The notes below the pieces were generated by a model. The model did no database searches. It was not told the DNA's origin and was given only the letters and a program-made list of their open reading frames with translations. A stretch of 64,000 bases of DNA from Aliirhizobium wenxiniae. GTDB lineage: Bacteria; Pseudomonadota; Alphaproteobacteria; Rhizobiales; Rhizobiaceae. The position numbers and the translations under genes are program-made. Below are positions 39,876 through 47,835 of the stretch, one piece after another. Position 1 is the first letter of the stretch. Each line of letters starts with the position of its first letter. The stretch lies in NCBI RefSeq assembly GCF_014201355.1, contig NZ_JACHEG010000002.1, positions 1,364,001 through 1,428,000 on the forward strand, read 5' to 3'.

Positions 39876-40700
39876 ATGAGTGAAAACGAGATGAAGCTGG
39901 TCGTTGTTGGTGCCGGCGGCCGAATGGGCCAGGCGCTGATCCGCATCATCCACGAGACGCCCGGCGTCACTCTACATGCAGCTGTCTCGCGTGAAGGCTC
40001 GCCTTTCATCGGCAAGGATGCGGGAGAGCTGGCAGGCACCGGACCGCTCGGCGTTCCTGTGACCAGCGACCCGTTGCAAGCTTTCCTCAATGCGGAAGGC
40101 GTCATCGATTTCACCACGCCGGGTACCAGTGTCGCCTTTGCCGGACTGGCAGCTCAGGCACGCATCGTACATGTGATCGGCACGACCGGCTGCTCTGTCG
40201 AAGACGAGGAAAAATTCACCGCCGCAAGCCGCCATGCGCGAGTGGTGAAATCGGGCAACATGAGCCTCGGCGTCAATCTCCTGAGCGTTCTGACGAAACA
40301 GGCCACCCGTGCGCTGCCGGCAGAGGGCTGGGATATCGAAATCATCGAGATGCATCACAAGCACAAGGTCGATGCTCCGTCGGGCACCGCATTGCTGCTT
40401 GGCGAGGCTGCCGCCGAAGGGCGCGGCATCGACCTTGCGACGCAGTCGGTACGCGTCCGCGACGGCCACACCGGTCCACGCCCCGGCGGCACGATCGGAT
40501 TTGCAACGCTGCGCGGCGGCTCCGTCGTCGGCGATCATTCCGTAATTCTGGCCGGCGAAGGCGAGCTGGTTACATTGTCGCACAGTGCCCGGGACCGCTC
40601 TATTTTCGCACGCGGGGCAGTTGCAGCCGCACTCTGGGCGCGCGATAAGAAGCCCGGTCAATATTCGATGCTCGACGTGCTCGGGCTCTCAAATCAATAA
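39876..40700 (+). CDS. dapB: 4-hydroxy-tetrahydrodipicolinate reductase
   Basis: 274 residues; NAD(P)H-dependent step of lysine and diaminopimelate synthesis in the cytoplasm. The nucleotide motif is [12 protein letters not shown], the central GTTGCS, and the substrate motif [21 protein letters not shown] holds the catalytic His and Lys. The C-terminal [27 protein letters not shown] is standard. The ATG at 39876 follows AGGAACAGG. Followed 18 bases later by gpmA. Confidence 0.97.
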   Translation: MSENEMKLVVVGAGGRMGQALIRIIHETPGVTLHAAVSREGSPFIGKDAGELAGTGPLGVPVTSDPLQAFLNAEGVIDFTTPGTSVAFAGLAAQARIVHVIGTTGCSVEDEEKFTAASRHARVVKSGNMSLGVNLLSVLTKQATRALPAEGWDIEIIEMHHKHKVDAPSGTALLLGEAAAEGRGIDLATQSVRVRDGHTGPRPGGTIGFATLRGGSVVGDHSVILAGEGELVTLSHSARDRSIFARGAVAAALWARDKKPGQYSMLDVLGLSNQ

Positions 40701-40718
40701 TATACGGAGGTCTTTCTC

Positions 40719-41354
40719 ATGAGCGGTACCCTTGTCCTCGTTCGCCACGGCCAGAGCGACTGGAATCTCAAAAATCTGTTCACCGGCTGGAAGGACCCTG
40801 ACCTGACCCCGCTCGGCATCCAGGAAGCCGAGACCGGCGGCAAGGCACTCGCCGAGACCGGCATCAAGTTCGACATCGCATTTACCTCCGACCTGCAGCG
40901 CGCCCAGAAGACGCTGAAGATCGTGCTCGACAAGGTCGGTCAGCCGAACCTCGAGACGATCAAGGATCAGGCGCTCAACGAACGCGACTATGGTGACCTC
41001 TCCGGTCTCAACAAGGACGATGCCCGCGCCAAGTGGGGCGAGGACCAGGTTCATATCTGGCGCCGTTCCTACGACGTACCGCCTCCGGGTGGCGAAAGCC
41101 TGCGTGACACCGGCGCCCGCGTTTGGCCCTATTACCTGACCGAAATCCTGCCCCGCGTCCTCCGCGGCGAAAAGGTGCTGGTTGCAGCACACGGCAATTC
41201 GCTGCGCTCGCTGGTCATGGTGCTCGACAAGCTCACCAAGGAACAGATCCTCGGCGTCAACCTCGCAACTGGCGTCCCGATGGTCTACAAGCTCAATGCC
41301 GACTCCACCGTCGCTTCCAAGGAAGTGCTTGGCGATATGTCCGGCGCGCACTAA
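40719..41354 (+). CDS. gpmA: 2,3-bisphosphoglycerate-dependent phosphoglycerate mutase
   Basis: 211 residues; interconverts 3- and 2-phosphoglycerate. The catalytic histidine is in [12 protein letters not shown], the second motif is [14 protein letters not shown], and the second histidine is in [15 protein letters not shown]. It is the short alphaproteobacterial form (E. coli GpmA is about 250 residues). A strong GGAGG precedes the ATG. Last gene of the dapB-gpmA unit, ended by the terminator at 41381. Confidence 0.97.
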   Translation: MSGTLVLVRHGQSDWNLKNLFTGWKDPDLTPLGIQEAETGGKALAETGIKFDIAFTSDLQRAQKTLKIVLDKVGQPNLETIKDQALNERDYGDLSGLNKDDARAKWGEDQVHIWRRSYDVPPPGGESLRDTGARVWPYYLTEILPRVLRGEKVLVAAHGNSLRSLVMVLDKLTKEQILGVNLATGVPMVYKLNADSTVASKEVLGDMSGAH

Positions 41355-41380
41355 GCGCCAGTTGAGCCTGACAATTTTGA

Positions 41381-41416
41381 CGCCAGCCGAGAGAGAATTT
41401 CGGCTGGCGTTTTCTA
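41381..41416 (+). terminator. Rho-independent terminator after gpmA
   Basis: CGCCAGCCGA (41381-41390) pairs with TCGGCTGGCG (41400-41409), a ten-base-pair stem with a nine-base loop, followed by TTTTCTATTTC. No T-run on the opposite strand, so it serves gpmA only. Confidence 0.88.
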
Positions 41417-41427
41417 TTTCTGCCGTG

Positions 41428-42168
41428 TCAATTCTCGATGGTGAACTGAACCGCGTCGGCCGGGAAACGGCTGACGGCATACTGGACCGGCACGCCATCG
41501 GGATCGACATTCAGCGCCCGCGTTACGAGCACAATCGCACCCGGTGACAGTTCCAGGGACGAGAGGTCGTCATTGTCCGCGTGGACTGCAGTGATTTCCG
41601 TCGAGGCGCGTACATAATCGGGCAAACCAACGGCGGCGAAGGCTGCGGTGATCGACCCGCTATCCTGATAGGCGTCGGCTATCCCGGCAAAGCGATCTGC
41701 GGGAAACCAGGTCGTCGCGCGCGAAACAGGCCGACGGTCCGCTTTCCTCAGTGTTTCGAGGCGAATGAGCCGCGCACCAACAGGCAGTTTCAATCGCGCT
41801 GCGAGATCAACAGTTGCAGCTTCGTCGGACGAGGCGAGTAATATGCCTTCCTTTTCCCGCGCCTGATCGCCAATGCCTTGACTGAACCGCGTGCGCCGTG
41901 AAATCGGGAAATTCAGTCTCTCCTTGCGCAGGATCAGCGTCCCCCGCCCCTGCATGGCCTGGACTATGCCTTCCTGGGCAAGGGCTGCCAGCGCACTGCG
42001 GACGGTGTGGCGGTTTACGCCGAACTGGGCCGCCAGCACCATTTCCGGCGGCACCTTGCCGGTGTCGTCATAGTCTCCGCCAGCGATGGCCGTGCGTATC
42101 CGGTCGGCAATCTGGCGCCAGAGCGCTACTCCGTTTTGCCGGCGAACCGCCGCTTCTTGCATATCCAT
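41428..42168 (-). CDS. phnF: Phosphonate operon transcriptional regulator, GntR/HutC family
   Basis: 246 residues. The N-terminal winged helix-turn-helix of the GntR family contains KVPPEMVLAAQFGVNRHTVR and MQGRGTLI; the C-terminal UTRA ligand domain has ARLIRLETLRKADRRPVSRATTWFP and ALNVDPDGVPVQYAVSRFPAD. PhnF proteins repress C-P lyase genes until a phosphonate-related ligand appears. It is divergent from phnG across an 83-base region holding overlapping palindromes, the expected operator. Confidence 0.92.
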   Translation of the reverse strand: MDMQEAAVRRQNGVALWRQIADRIRTAIAGGDYDDTGKVPPEMVLAAQFGVNRHTVRSALAALAQEGIVQAMQGRGTLILRKERLNFPISRRTRFSQGIGDQAREKEGILLASSDEAATVDLAARLKLPVGARLIRLETLRKADRRPVSRATTWFPADRFAGIADAYQDSGSITAAFAAVGLPDYVRASTEITAVHADNDDLSSLELSPGAIVLVTRALNVDPDGVPVQYAVSRFPADAVQFTIEN

Positions 42169-42210
42169 GTCACACGCTTGTTATATCGAAAAGTTATGGC
42201 TAATTTATCT

Positions 42211-42236
42211 TGTATAGTTGTCTATATCAATAGACA
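42211..42236. promoter_or_regulatory. Candidate PhnF operator, overlapping palindromes
   Basis: Two perfect palindromes overlap: TATAG/CTATA with spacer TTGT (42213-42226) and TGTCTAT/ATAGACA with spacer ATCA (42219-42236). They sit between divergent phnF and phnG, 15 bases before the phnG start codon and next to its ribosome site. Such AT-rich inverted repeats are typical GntR/HutC-family operators. Confidence 0.6.
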
Positions 42237-42251
42237 TTTTGGAGATTGGCC

Positions 42252-42722
42252 ATGAGTGTTGCAGAGCAGACCCTGCCGACCGAACAGGCAGGCCGCAGGC
42301 GGTGCGCTTCCCTTCTTGCCAGAGCGACGGCGGATGAACTTCACGCCGCCTGGGATGCATTAAAGGACAAACCCGAGACGAAACCCGTGCGCGGTCCGGA
42401 GACCGGGCTGGTGATGGTTCGCGGACGTATCGGCGGCGGCGGCAGCCCGTTCAACCTCGGTGAAGCGACCGTGACGCGCGCGACCGTCGCACTCGCATCC
42501 GGCACAGTCGGCCATGCACAAGCGCTTGGCACCGACAAGCAGAAAGCGAAGCTTGCGGCAATATTCGATGCGCTTTGGCAGGAGGATGCCACGAGAGATC
42601 ACGTCGAAAACACCGTGCTTGCCCTGGTCGAACATCGGGTTGAGGCGGAAAACAGGGCGAAGGCGGAAGAGACTGCCGCGACCCGTGTCGACTTCTTCAC
42701 AATGGTTCGGGGAGACGACTGA
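42252..42722 (+). CDS. phnG: C-P lyase core complex subunit PhnG
   Basis: 156 residues, normal size. With PhnH, PhnI and PhnL it makes the ribose 1-phosphonate triphosphate from ATP and a phosphonate. Family landmarks are RRRCASLLARATADEL, GLVMVRGRIGGGGSPFNLGEATVTRA, and DFFTMVRGD at the end. The ATG at 42252 has GGAG seven bases upstream; a TTG six bases earlier is less likely. The stop overlaps the phnH start by one base. Confidence 0.97.
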   Translation: MSVAEQTLPTEQAGRRRCASLLARATADELHAAWDALKDKPETKPVRGPETGLVMVRGRIGGGGSPFNLGEATVTRATVALASGTVGHAQALGTDKQKAKLAAIFDALWQEDATRDHVENTVLALVEHRVEAENRAKAEETAATRVDFFTMVRGDD

Positions 42723-43321
42723 TGTCAGCAAATATTCAGGCCTTCACCGGTGGCTTCTCCGATCCGGTCTTCCAGTCCCAGAGCGTGTTTCGCATGCTGA
42801 TGGACAGCATGGCGCGGCCGGGATCGATCCGGGCGATGGAGCATGATGCCGGTCAGCCCGATCCGCTTGGAGCAGCAGCCGGTGCCATCGCATTGACGCT
42901 TTGCGACCATGATACGCCGGTCTGGCTCAGTGCCAGCTTTGCCAAGTCGGCAGTCGGCGAGTGGATCGGCTTTCATTCCAGCGCGCCGATAACCCGCGAG
43001 AAGGCAGAGGCCCGTTTCGCATTTGTGGAGCGGGGCGTGACGCCTTCCTCCTTCGGCCTGTTTTCGCTGGGCACGCAGGAATATCCGGATCGTTCGACGA
43101 CGCTGGTCATCGAAGTGGCGGGGCTTGGCGAAGGCCAGTCCTTCACGCTGTCGGGACCGGGTATCCTTCAGTCCAAGACGGTCGAGATCGCCGGATTGCC
43201 CGAAGCGTTCCTGCGTTTATGGGCCGACAACCGGCCGCTGTTTCCGCGCGGCGTCGATGTGATCCTCACGGCGGGACGCAGTTTCCTGTGCCTTCCGCGC
43301 ACGACGAAGATCGTGGCTTAA
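42722..43321 (+). CDS. phnH: C-P lyase core complex subunit PhnH
   Basis: 199 residues. PhnH dimerises and joins PhnG, PhnI and PhnJ in the C-P lyase core. Typical segments are FRMLMDSMARPGSIRAM near the N-terminus, IALTLCDHDTPVWL, and the C-terminal FPRGVDVILTAGRSFLCLPRTTKI. Translationally coupled to phnG; phnI starts 19 bases later with a good ribosome site. Confidence 0.97.
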   Translation: MSANIQAFTGGFSDPVFQSQSVFRMLMDSMARPGSIRAMEHDAGQPDPLGAAAGAIALTLCDHDTPVWLSASFAKSAVGEWIGFHSSAPITREKAEARFAFVERGVTPSSFGLFSLGTQEYPDRSTTLVIEVAGLGEGQSFTLSGPGILQSKTVEIAGLPEAFLRLWADNRPLFPRGVDVILTAGRSFLCLPRTTKIVA

Positions 43322-43340
43322 GCCTCAAGGAGAGTAGACC

Positions 43341-44450
43341 ATGTATGTTGCCGTCAAGGGTGGCGAAGCCGCCATCAGCAACGCTCACCGGCTTCTCGCC
43401 GACCGCCGCCGGGGTGATCGCTCGCTTCCCTCCGTCACCATCGAGCAGATTGCCGAACAGCTGGGACTGGCCGTCGACCGGGTGATGGCCGAAGCCTCGC
43501 TTTACGACCGGTCGCTTGCAGCCCTTGCCGTGCGTCAGTCGCGCGGCGATCTGATCGAAGCGATCTTCCTCCTGCGCGCCTATCGCACCACCCTGCCCCG
43601 CTTCGGCAATTCGGTGCCGCTCGACACCGCCGACATGCTGGTCGAGCGTCGGGTTTCCGCCACCTACAAGGATCTTCCAGGTGGACAGCTGCTCGGCCCG
43701 ACTTTCGACTATACGCATCGCCTTCTCGATCCTTCGCTTCTCACCGACGAGACCGTCGAAGAACCTGCCCGCAGGGATGCCAGCGAAGAAGAGATCATGC
43801 GCGTCTCCGACATTCTCGCGCATGAAGGCCTGATCGAGGCCGATGGGGATCTGCCCCAGGATCATCAGGCGGGCGATCTGACGCGTGAGCCGATGGAATT
43901 TCCGATGGGTCGCGACCTGCGTCTGCAGGCGCTCGCACGCGGCGATGAGGGTTTTCTTCTGGCGCTCGGTTATTCGACCCAGCGCGGCTATGGCCGCAAC
44001 CATCCCTTCGTCGGCGAAATCCGTATCGGTGAAGTAGAGGTGGAGATGGAAATACCGGAACTCGGCTTTGCCGTTTCTCTCGGAAATATCCGCGTGACCG
44101 AATGCCAGATGGTCAACCAGTTCAAGGGTTCTTCAAAGGCGCCGCCGCAGTTTACCCGCGGTTACGGCCTCGTCTTCGGTCAGAGCGAACGCAAGGCGAT
44201 GTCGATGTCGCTGGTCGACCGCGCATTACGCGCCGAAGAACTCGGCGAGGACATTACCGCGCCGGCGCAGGACGAGGAATTCGTCATTTCCCATTCCGAC
44301 AACGTGCAGGCGACCGGCTTTGTCGAGCATCTGAAACTGCCGCACTATGTGGATTTCCAGGCAGAATTGGCCATGGTTCGCAGAATGCGCGCCGATATCC
44401 ATGCTGCGCGTAGTCCTCAGCAAGGCGATGTAACGGAGGCCGCAGAATGA
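43341..44450 (+). CDS. phnI: C-P lyase core complex subunit PhnI (nucleosidase)
   Basis: 369 residues, standard length. PhnI removes adenine from ATP and, with PhnG, PhnH and PhnL, attaches methylphosphonate to C1 of ribose. It begins MYVAVKGGEAAISNAHRLL, and has YALGYSTQRGYGRNHPFVGE-like sequence (LALGYSTQRGYGRNHPF) and the conserved RVTECQMVNQFKGSSKAPPQF and TRGYGLVFGQSERKAMSM regions. AAGGAGAG precedes the ATG. Its last codons include an ACGGAGG ribosome site and an ATGA overlap that now points at an interrupting segment rather than at phnJ. Confidence 0.97.
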   Translation: MYVAVKGGEAAISNAHRLLADRRRGDRSLPSVTIEQIAEQLGLAVDRVMAEASLYDRSLAALAVRQSRGDLIEAIFLLRAYRTTLPRFGNSVPLDTADMLVERRVSATYKDLPGGQLLGPTFDYTHRLLDPSLLTDETVEEPARRDASEEEIMRVSDILAHEGLIEADGDLPQDHQAGDLTREPMEFPMGRDLRLQALARGDEGFLLALGYSTQRGYGRNHPFVGEIRIGEVEVEMEIPELGFAVSLGNIRVTECQMVNQFKGSSKAPPQFTRGYGLVFGQSERKAMSMSLVDRALRAEELGEDITAPAQDEEFVISHSDNVQATGFVEHLKLPHYVDFQAELAMVRRMRADIHAARSPQQGDVTEAAE

Positions 44451-44455
44451 CCGGA

Positions 44456-44683
44456 TCACTCTCCTCCACCGCCACCTCCACCGCATCCCGCGTCACCGCC
44501 GGCACCACTGTCGCCATTGCAGCCATCAGCCGCGATGACAACTGGCGTGCCTTCCCCGGCAACACTTTTGTCGGTGGCGGATCGTGTGCGCTCCCTGTTG
44601 AGATAAAGGGGCAAGATGCCCAGAAAAAACAGCAGCGCGAAAGCGGCTGCTTGGAGCAATCCATTCGAAGTGACGGCGTCCAT
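44456..44683 (-). CDS. Small membrane protein with Gly/Cys-rich tail, antisense inside phn operon
   Basis: 75 residues. The N-terminal segment MDAVTSNGLLQAAAFALLFF continues as a hydrophobic helix to about residue 27 (LGILPLY), followed by a basic stretch (LNRERTR) and a Gly/Cys/Asp-rich C-terminus ending CGGGGGGGE with two cysteines. GAGAGG lies six bases before the ATG. Its neighbours phnI and phnJ are on the other strand, so it is nested antisense in the phnI-phnJ gap. Glycine- and cysteine-rich tails after one membrane helix occur in small bacterial membrane proteins of unknown role. A mirrored plus-strand frame (44447-44734) covers the same DNA, so which strand is translated is not certain. 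Confidence 0.55.
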   Translation of the reverse strand: MDAVTSNGLLQAAAFALLFFLGILPLYLNRERTRSATDKSVAGEGTPVVIAADGCNGDSGAGGDAGCGGGGGGGE

Positions 44684-44730
44684 GACGACCTCTCCTCTCA
44701 GTGGCTTATGCAGGCACAGGATACTTCACT

Positions 44731-45612
44731 ATGACGGACCTCGCCACCTACAATTTCGCCTACCTGGACGAACAGACGAAGCGGATGATCCGCCGCGCGA
44801 TACTGAAGGCAATATCGATACCCGGCTATCAAGTGCCGTTTGCATCGCGTGAAATGCCGATGCCCTATGGCTGGGGCACCGGCGGCGTGCAGGTGACAGC
44901 CGCGATCATCGGGCCGGAAGATGTGCTGAAAGTCATTGACCAGGGCGCCGACGACACAACGAATGCCGTCTCAATCCGCGCCTTCTTCCAGAAGGTCGCA
45001 GACGTTGCGGTAACGACACATACCAAGGATGCGACGATCATCCAGACGCGCCACCGCATTCCAGAGCAGAAGCTCACCGAAGGCCAGGTTCTCGTCTATC
45101 AGGTCCCGATCCCCGAGCCGCTGCGCTTCCTTGAACCGCGCGAAACCGAGACGCGGAAAATGCATGCGCTGGAAGAATATGGCCTGATGCATGTGAAGCT
45201 CTACGAGGACATCGCCATCAACGGCCGCATCTCCAAGACCTATGCCTATCCGGTGAAGGTCGATGGGCGTTATGTGATGGACCCGTCGCCGACGCCGAAA
45301 TTCGACAATCCGAAAATGCACATGTCGGACGCCCTTCAGCTGTTCGGCGCCGGCCGCGAGAAGCGCATCTATGCGGTACCGCCGCATACGGAAGTGGTCA
45401 GTCTCGATTTCGAGGATTACCCGTTCGAGATCCAGACATTCGAGCAGGATTGCGCGCTCTGCGGCGCACATGGCGTCTATCTCGACGAAGTCGTGCTCGA
45501 TGACAAGGGTGGGCGAATGTTCGTCTGCTCCGATACCGACCATTGCGAGGACCGCCGCGAACACGGCCATGCCGGCGCGATGCTTGCTCCAAACCAGGAG
45601 GCCGCGGAATGA
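44731..45612 (+). CDS. phnJ: Carbon-phosphorus lyase, radical SAM subunit PhnJ
   Basis: 293 residues. PhnJ is the radical SAM enzyme that cleaves the C-P bond of ribose-linked alkylphosphonates, releasing the alkane and the cyclic ribose phosphate. The N-terminus TYNFAYLDEQTKRMIRRAIL and central QTRHRIPEQ and MDPSPTPKFDNPKMHM are near-invariant. The Fe-S and active-site cysteines are present in CALCGAHGVYLDEVVLDD and FVCSDTDHCED (four Cys). The ATG at 44731 starts the conserved protein; an in-frame GTG at 44701 would add ten unrelated residues. Unlike other junctions in the operon, its own ribosome site is weak. Confidence 0.97.
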   Translation: MTDLATYNFAYLDEQTKRMIRRAILKAISIPGYQVPFASREMPMPYGWGTGGVQVTAAIIGPEDVLKVIDQGADDTTNAVSIRAFFQKVADVAVTTHTKDATIIQTRHRIPEQKLTEGQVLVYQVPIPEPLRFLEPRETETRKMHALEEYGLMHVKLYEDIAINGRISKTYAYPVKVDGRYVMDPSPTPKFDNPKMHMSDALQLFGAGREKRIYAVPPHTEVVSLDFEDYPFEIQTFEQDCALCGAHGVYLDEVVLDDKGGRMFVCSDTDHCEDRREHGHAGAMLAPNQEAAE

Positions 45613-46385
45613 GCGACAATCCACTTCTCAAAGTCAGCGGCGTGTCGAAATTCTACGGCAGCCGAATCGGCTGCCAGGATGTCAATTTCGAGCTATGGCC
45701 GGGCGAAGTGCTCGCCATTGTCGGCGAATCCGGATCCGGCAAAACGACGCTTCTTAACTGCATCTCTACCCGCCTGCTACCGACTGCCGGCAGTGTCGAA
45801 TACAGGATGCGCGACGGCAATTTCCGCGATCTCTACCACATGAGCGAGGCGGAGCGCCGCTTCCTGATGCGTACCGATTGGGGCTTTGTCCATCAGAACC
45901 CGGCTGACGGGCTGCGCATGACGGTGTCTGCCGGCGCCAATGTCGGCGAGCGGCTGATGGCGGTCGGTGACCGGCATTACGGAAAAATCCGCGAGACGGC
46001 GACCGACTGGCTCGGCCGGGTGGAAATTTCCGCCGACCGTATCGACGACCAGCCGCGCGCCTTTTCCGGCGGCATGCGCCAGCGCCTGCAGATAGCCCGC
46101 AATCTCGTTACCGGACCTCGCCTCGTGTTCATGGACGAACCGACCGGCGGTCTCGATGTTTCGGTTCAGGCGCGTTTGCTCGATCTGGTGCGTGGTCTCG
46201 TCAACGATCTGGGCCTGGCCGCGATCGTCGTTACCCATGATCTCGCGGTCGCGCGGCTTCTTTCGCACCGGATGATGGTAATGAAGGATGGCCACGTGAT
46301 CGAACACGGGCTGACCGATCGGGTGCTCGACGATCCGCGCGAACCCTATACCCAGCTTCTCGTCTCTTCCATTCTCCAGGTGTGA
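45609..46385 (+). CDS. phnK: C-P lyase ATPase subunit PhnK
   Basis: 258 residues, ABC-type ATPase that docks on the C-P lyase core near PhnJ and is not part of a membrane importer. Walker A is [12 protein letters not shown], the signature FSGGMRQRLQIARN, Walker B LVFMDEPTGGLD and the H-loop VVTHDLAVA. FVHQNPADGLRM is a PhnK feature. The start overlaps the phnJ stop (ATGA). Confidence 0.97.
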   Translation: MSDNPLLKVSGVSKFYGSRIGCQDVNFELWPGEVLAIVGESGSGKTTLLNCISTRLLPTAGSVEYRMRDGNFRDLYHMSEAERRFLMRTDWGFVHQNPADGLRMTVSAGANVGERLMAVGDRHYGKIRETATDWLGRVEISADRIDDQPRAFSGGMRQRLQIARNLVTGPRLVFMDEPTGGLDVSVQARLLDLVRGLVNDLGLAAIVVTHDLAVARLLSHRMMVMKDGHVIEHGLTDRVLDDPREPYTQLLVSSILQV

Positions 46386-46395
46386 GGTAACATCG

Positions 46396-47106
46396 ATGGC
46401 AACTCCCCTCGTCGTCTCGGAAGTCTTCAAGAGCTTCACCATGCATCTGCGCGATGGCATCAAGCTGCCGGTCGTCAACGATGTGAACTTTTCGGTCGCC
46501 GCCGGCGAATGCGTCGTGCTCGGCGGCCCGTCGGGCATCGGCAAAAGCTCGATCCTGAAAATGCTCTATGGCAATTATGCCGTTGATGCCGGCCAGATCC
46601 TTGTCGACCATAAGGATCGCATCGTCGATATCGCCAGTGCCGATCCACGCACGATCATCGACGTGCGCCGCCACACGATGGGTTATGTCAGCCAGTTCCT
46701 GCGCACCGTGCCGCGCGTTGCCGCGATCGATGTCGTTGCCGAACCGCTTGTCGTGCGCGGCGTAGAGGCAACTATTGCAAAAGAGAATGCGGCCGAGCTT
46801 CTTTCGAGGCTCAACCTGCCGCGCGAATTGTGGTCGCTGCCGCCATCTACCTTCTCCGGCGGCGAGCAACAGCGCGTCAACATTGCCCGCGGCTTCATTA
46901 CCAGCCATCGCGTTCTGCTTCTCGATGAACCGACCGCCTCACTCGACGCCACCAATCGCCGCGTTGTGGTCGATATGATCGCCGCGAAGAAGGAAGAGGG
47001 CGTCGCCATGCTCGGCATCTTCCATGACGAGGAAGTGCGCGAGGCAGTCGCAGACCGCATTCTTGACGTGAGTGCCTTTTCTCCACGAAAGGCCATTGCG
47101 GCATGA
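46396..47106 (+). CDS. phnL: C-P lyase ATPase subunit PhnL
   Basis: 236 residues, ABC-type ATPase needed for the PhnI nucleosidase step. Walker A is GGPSGIGKSSILK, the signature FSGGEQQRVNIARG, Walker B VLLLDEPTASLD and the H-loop region LGIFHDEEVRE. GAGGTAACATCG precedes the ATG, ten bases after phnK. Its stop overlaps the following acyltransferase start (ATGA). Confidence 0.96.
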   Translation: MATPLVVSEVFKSFTMHLRDGIKLPVVNDVNFSVAAGECVVLGGPSGIGKSSILKMLYGNYAVDAGQILVDHKDRIVDIASADPRTIIDVRRHTMGYVSQFLRTVPRVAAIDVVAEPLVVRGVEATIAKENAAELLSRLNLPRELWSLPPSTFSGGEQQRVNIARGFITSHRVLLLDEPTASLDATNRRVVVDMIAAKKEEGVAMLGIFHDEEVREAVADRILDVSAFSPRKAIAA

Positions 47107-47720
47107 GCAGGAAACTGACCGAGGCGCCAAATATCCACGAAACGGCAAGCGTGACGAACGCAACGCTCGGACGTTACACGGAAGTGGCCGAACGCTGCCG
47201 CCTCGATGAAGTGGAATTCGGCGACTATTCCTATATCGAGCGCGACGGCTCGATCTGGTGCGCCACGATCGGCAAGTTCGTCAACATTGCCGCCGCAGTG
47301 CGTATCAACGCCACCAACCATCCCATGCAGCGCGCAACGCTTCATCACTTCACCTATCGCGCCGCCTATTATTGGGATGACGCGGATATGGAACAGGAGT
47401 TCTTCGACTGGCGTCGGGAACACCGGATCACAATCGGTCATGACGTCTGGATCGGCCACGGCGCCACTCTGCTGCCGGGCGTGAACGTCGGAAATGGCGC
47501 GGTGATCGGCGCCGGCGCTGTCGTCTCCAAGGATGTCGCGCCTTACACCATCGTCGGTGGTGTGCCGGCCAAACTGATCCGTGAGCGCTTTACCAAGCAA
47601 ATCGGAGAAGAAATGGACCGGCTCGCCTGGTGGGATTGGGATCATAAGAAGTTACGCAGCGCACTCGAAGACTTCCGGGCGCTTTCGGCTGAGGATTTTC
47701 TTGCGCGCTATGCGTTGTAA
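47103..47720 (+). CDS. Phosphonate-operon hexapeptide acyltransferase
   Basis: 205 residues with a left-handed beta-helix: repeated isoleucine/valine-led hexapeptides (ATLGRYTEVAERCRL, then IGHDVWIGHGATLLPGVNVG, NGAVIGAGAVVSKDVAPYT) and IVGGVPAKLIRERF at the end, as in xenobiotic or maltose O-acetyltransferases. A distinct subfamily of these enzymes is found in C-P lyase operons; acetylation of an aminophosphonate is a plausible but unproven role, comparable to PhnO. Coupled to phnL by an ATGA overlap; last gene of the PhnF-controlled unit. A perfect palindrome covers its stop codon. Confidence 0.9.
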   Translation: MSRKLTEAPNIHETASVTNATLGRYTEVAERCRLDEVEFGDYSYIERDGSIWCATIGKFVNIAAAVRINATNHPMQRATLHHFTYRAAYYWDDADMEQEFFDWRREHRITIGHDVWIGHGATLLPGVNVGNGAVIGAGAVVSKDVAPYTIVGGVPAKLIRERFTKQIGEEMDRLAWWDWDHKKLRSALEDFRALSAEDFLARYAL

Positions 47721-47734
47721 CGAAAGCGTTACAA
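47715..47734. repeat. Perfect palindrome over the acyltransferase stop codon
   Basis: TTGTAACG (47715-47722) and CGTTACAA (47727-47734) around AAAG. The left arm contains the TAA stop. No T-run follows, so it could be a weak terminator hairpin or a protein-binding site upstream of phnC. Confidence 0.5.
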
Positions 47735-47745
47735 GACCGTCACGC

Positions 47746-47774
47746 TTGTAATCAAACTGACATCGAATCGACAT
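47746..47774 (+). promoter_or_regulatory. Candidate Pho box upstream of phnC
   Basis: Tandem 7-base units at an 11-base period: TTGTAAT (47746), CTGACAT (47757) and TCGACAT (47768), against the PhoB half-site CTGTCAT with five, six and four matches. This spacing is that of PhoB-binding sites. It lies 62-90 bases before the phnC start, suggesting phosphate-starvation control of the transporter unit. Confidence 0.5.
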
Positions 47775-47835
47775 TCAGACTTCATCAACCAAGTCTAATC
47801 CGATCCCCACCAGGGGATTGGACAGGCATTAGAAC

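Noticed and set aside
44701..44730. GTG start that would lengthen phnJ by ten residues
   Set aside because: The added residues are not part of the conserved PhnJ N-terminus, which begins at the ATG at 44731.
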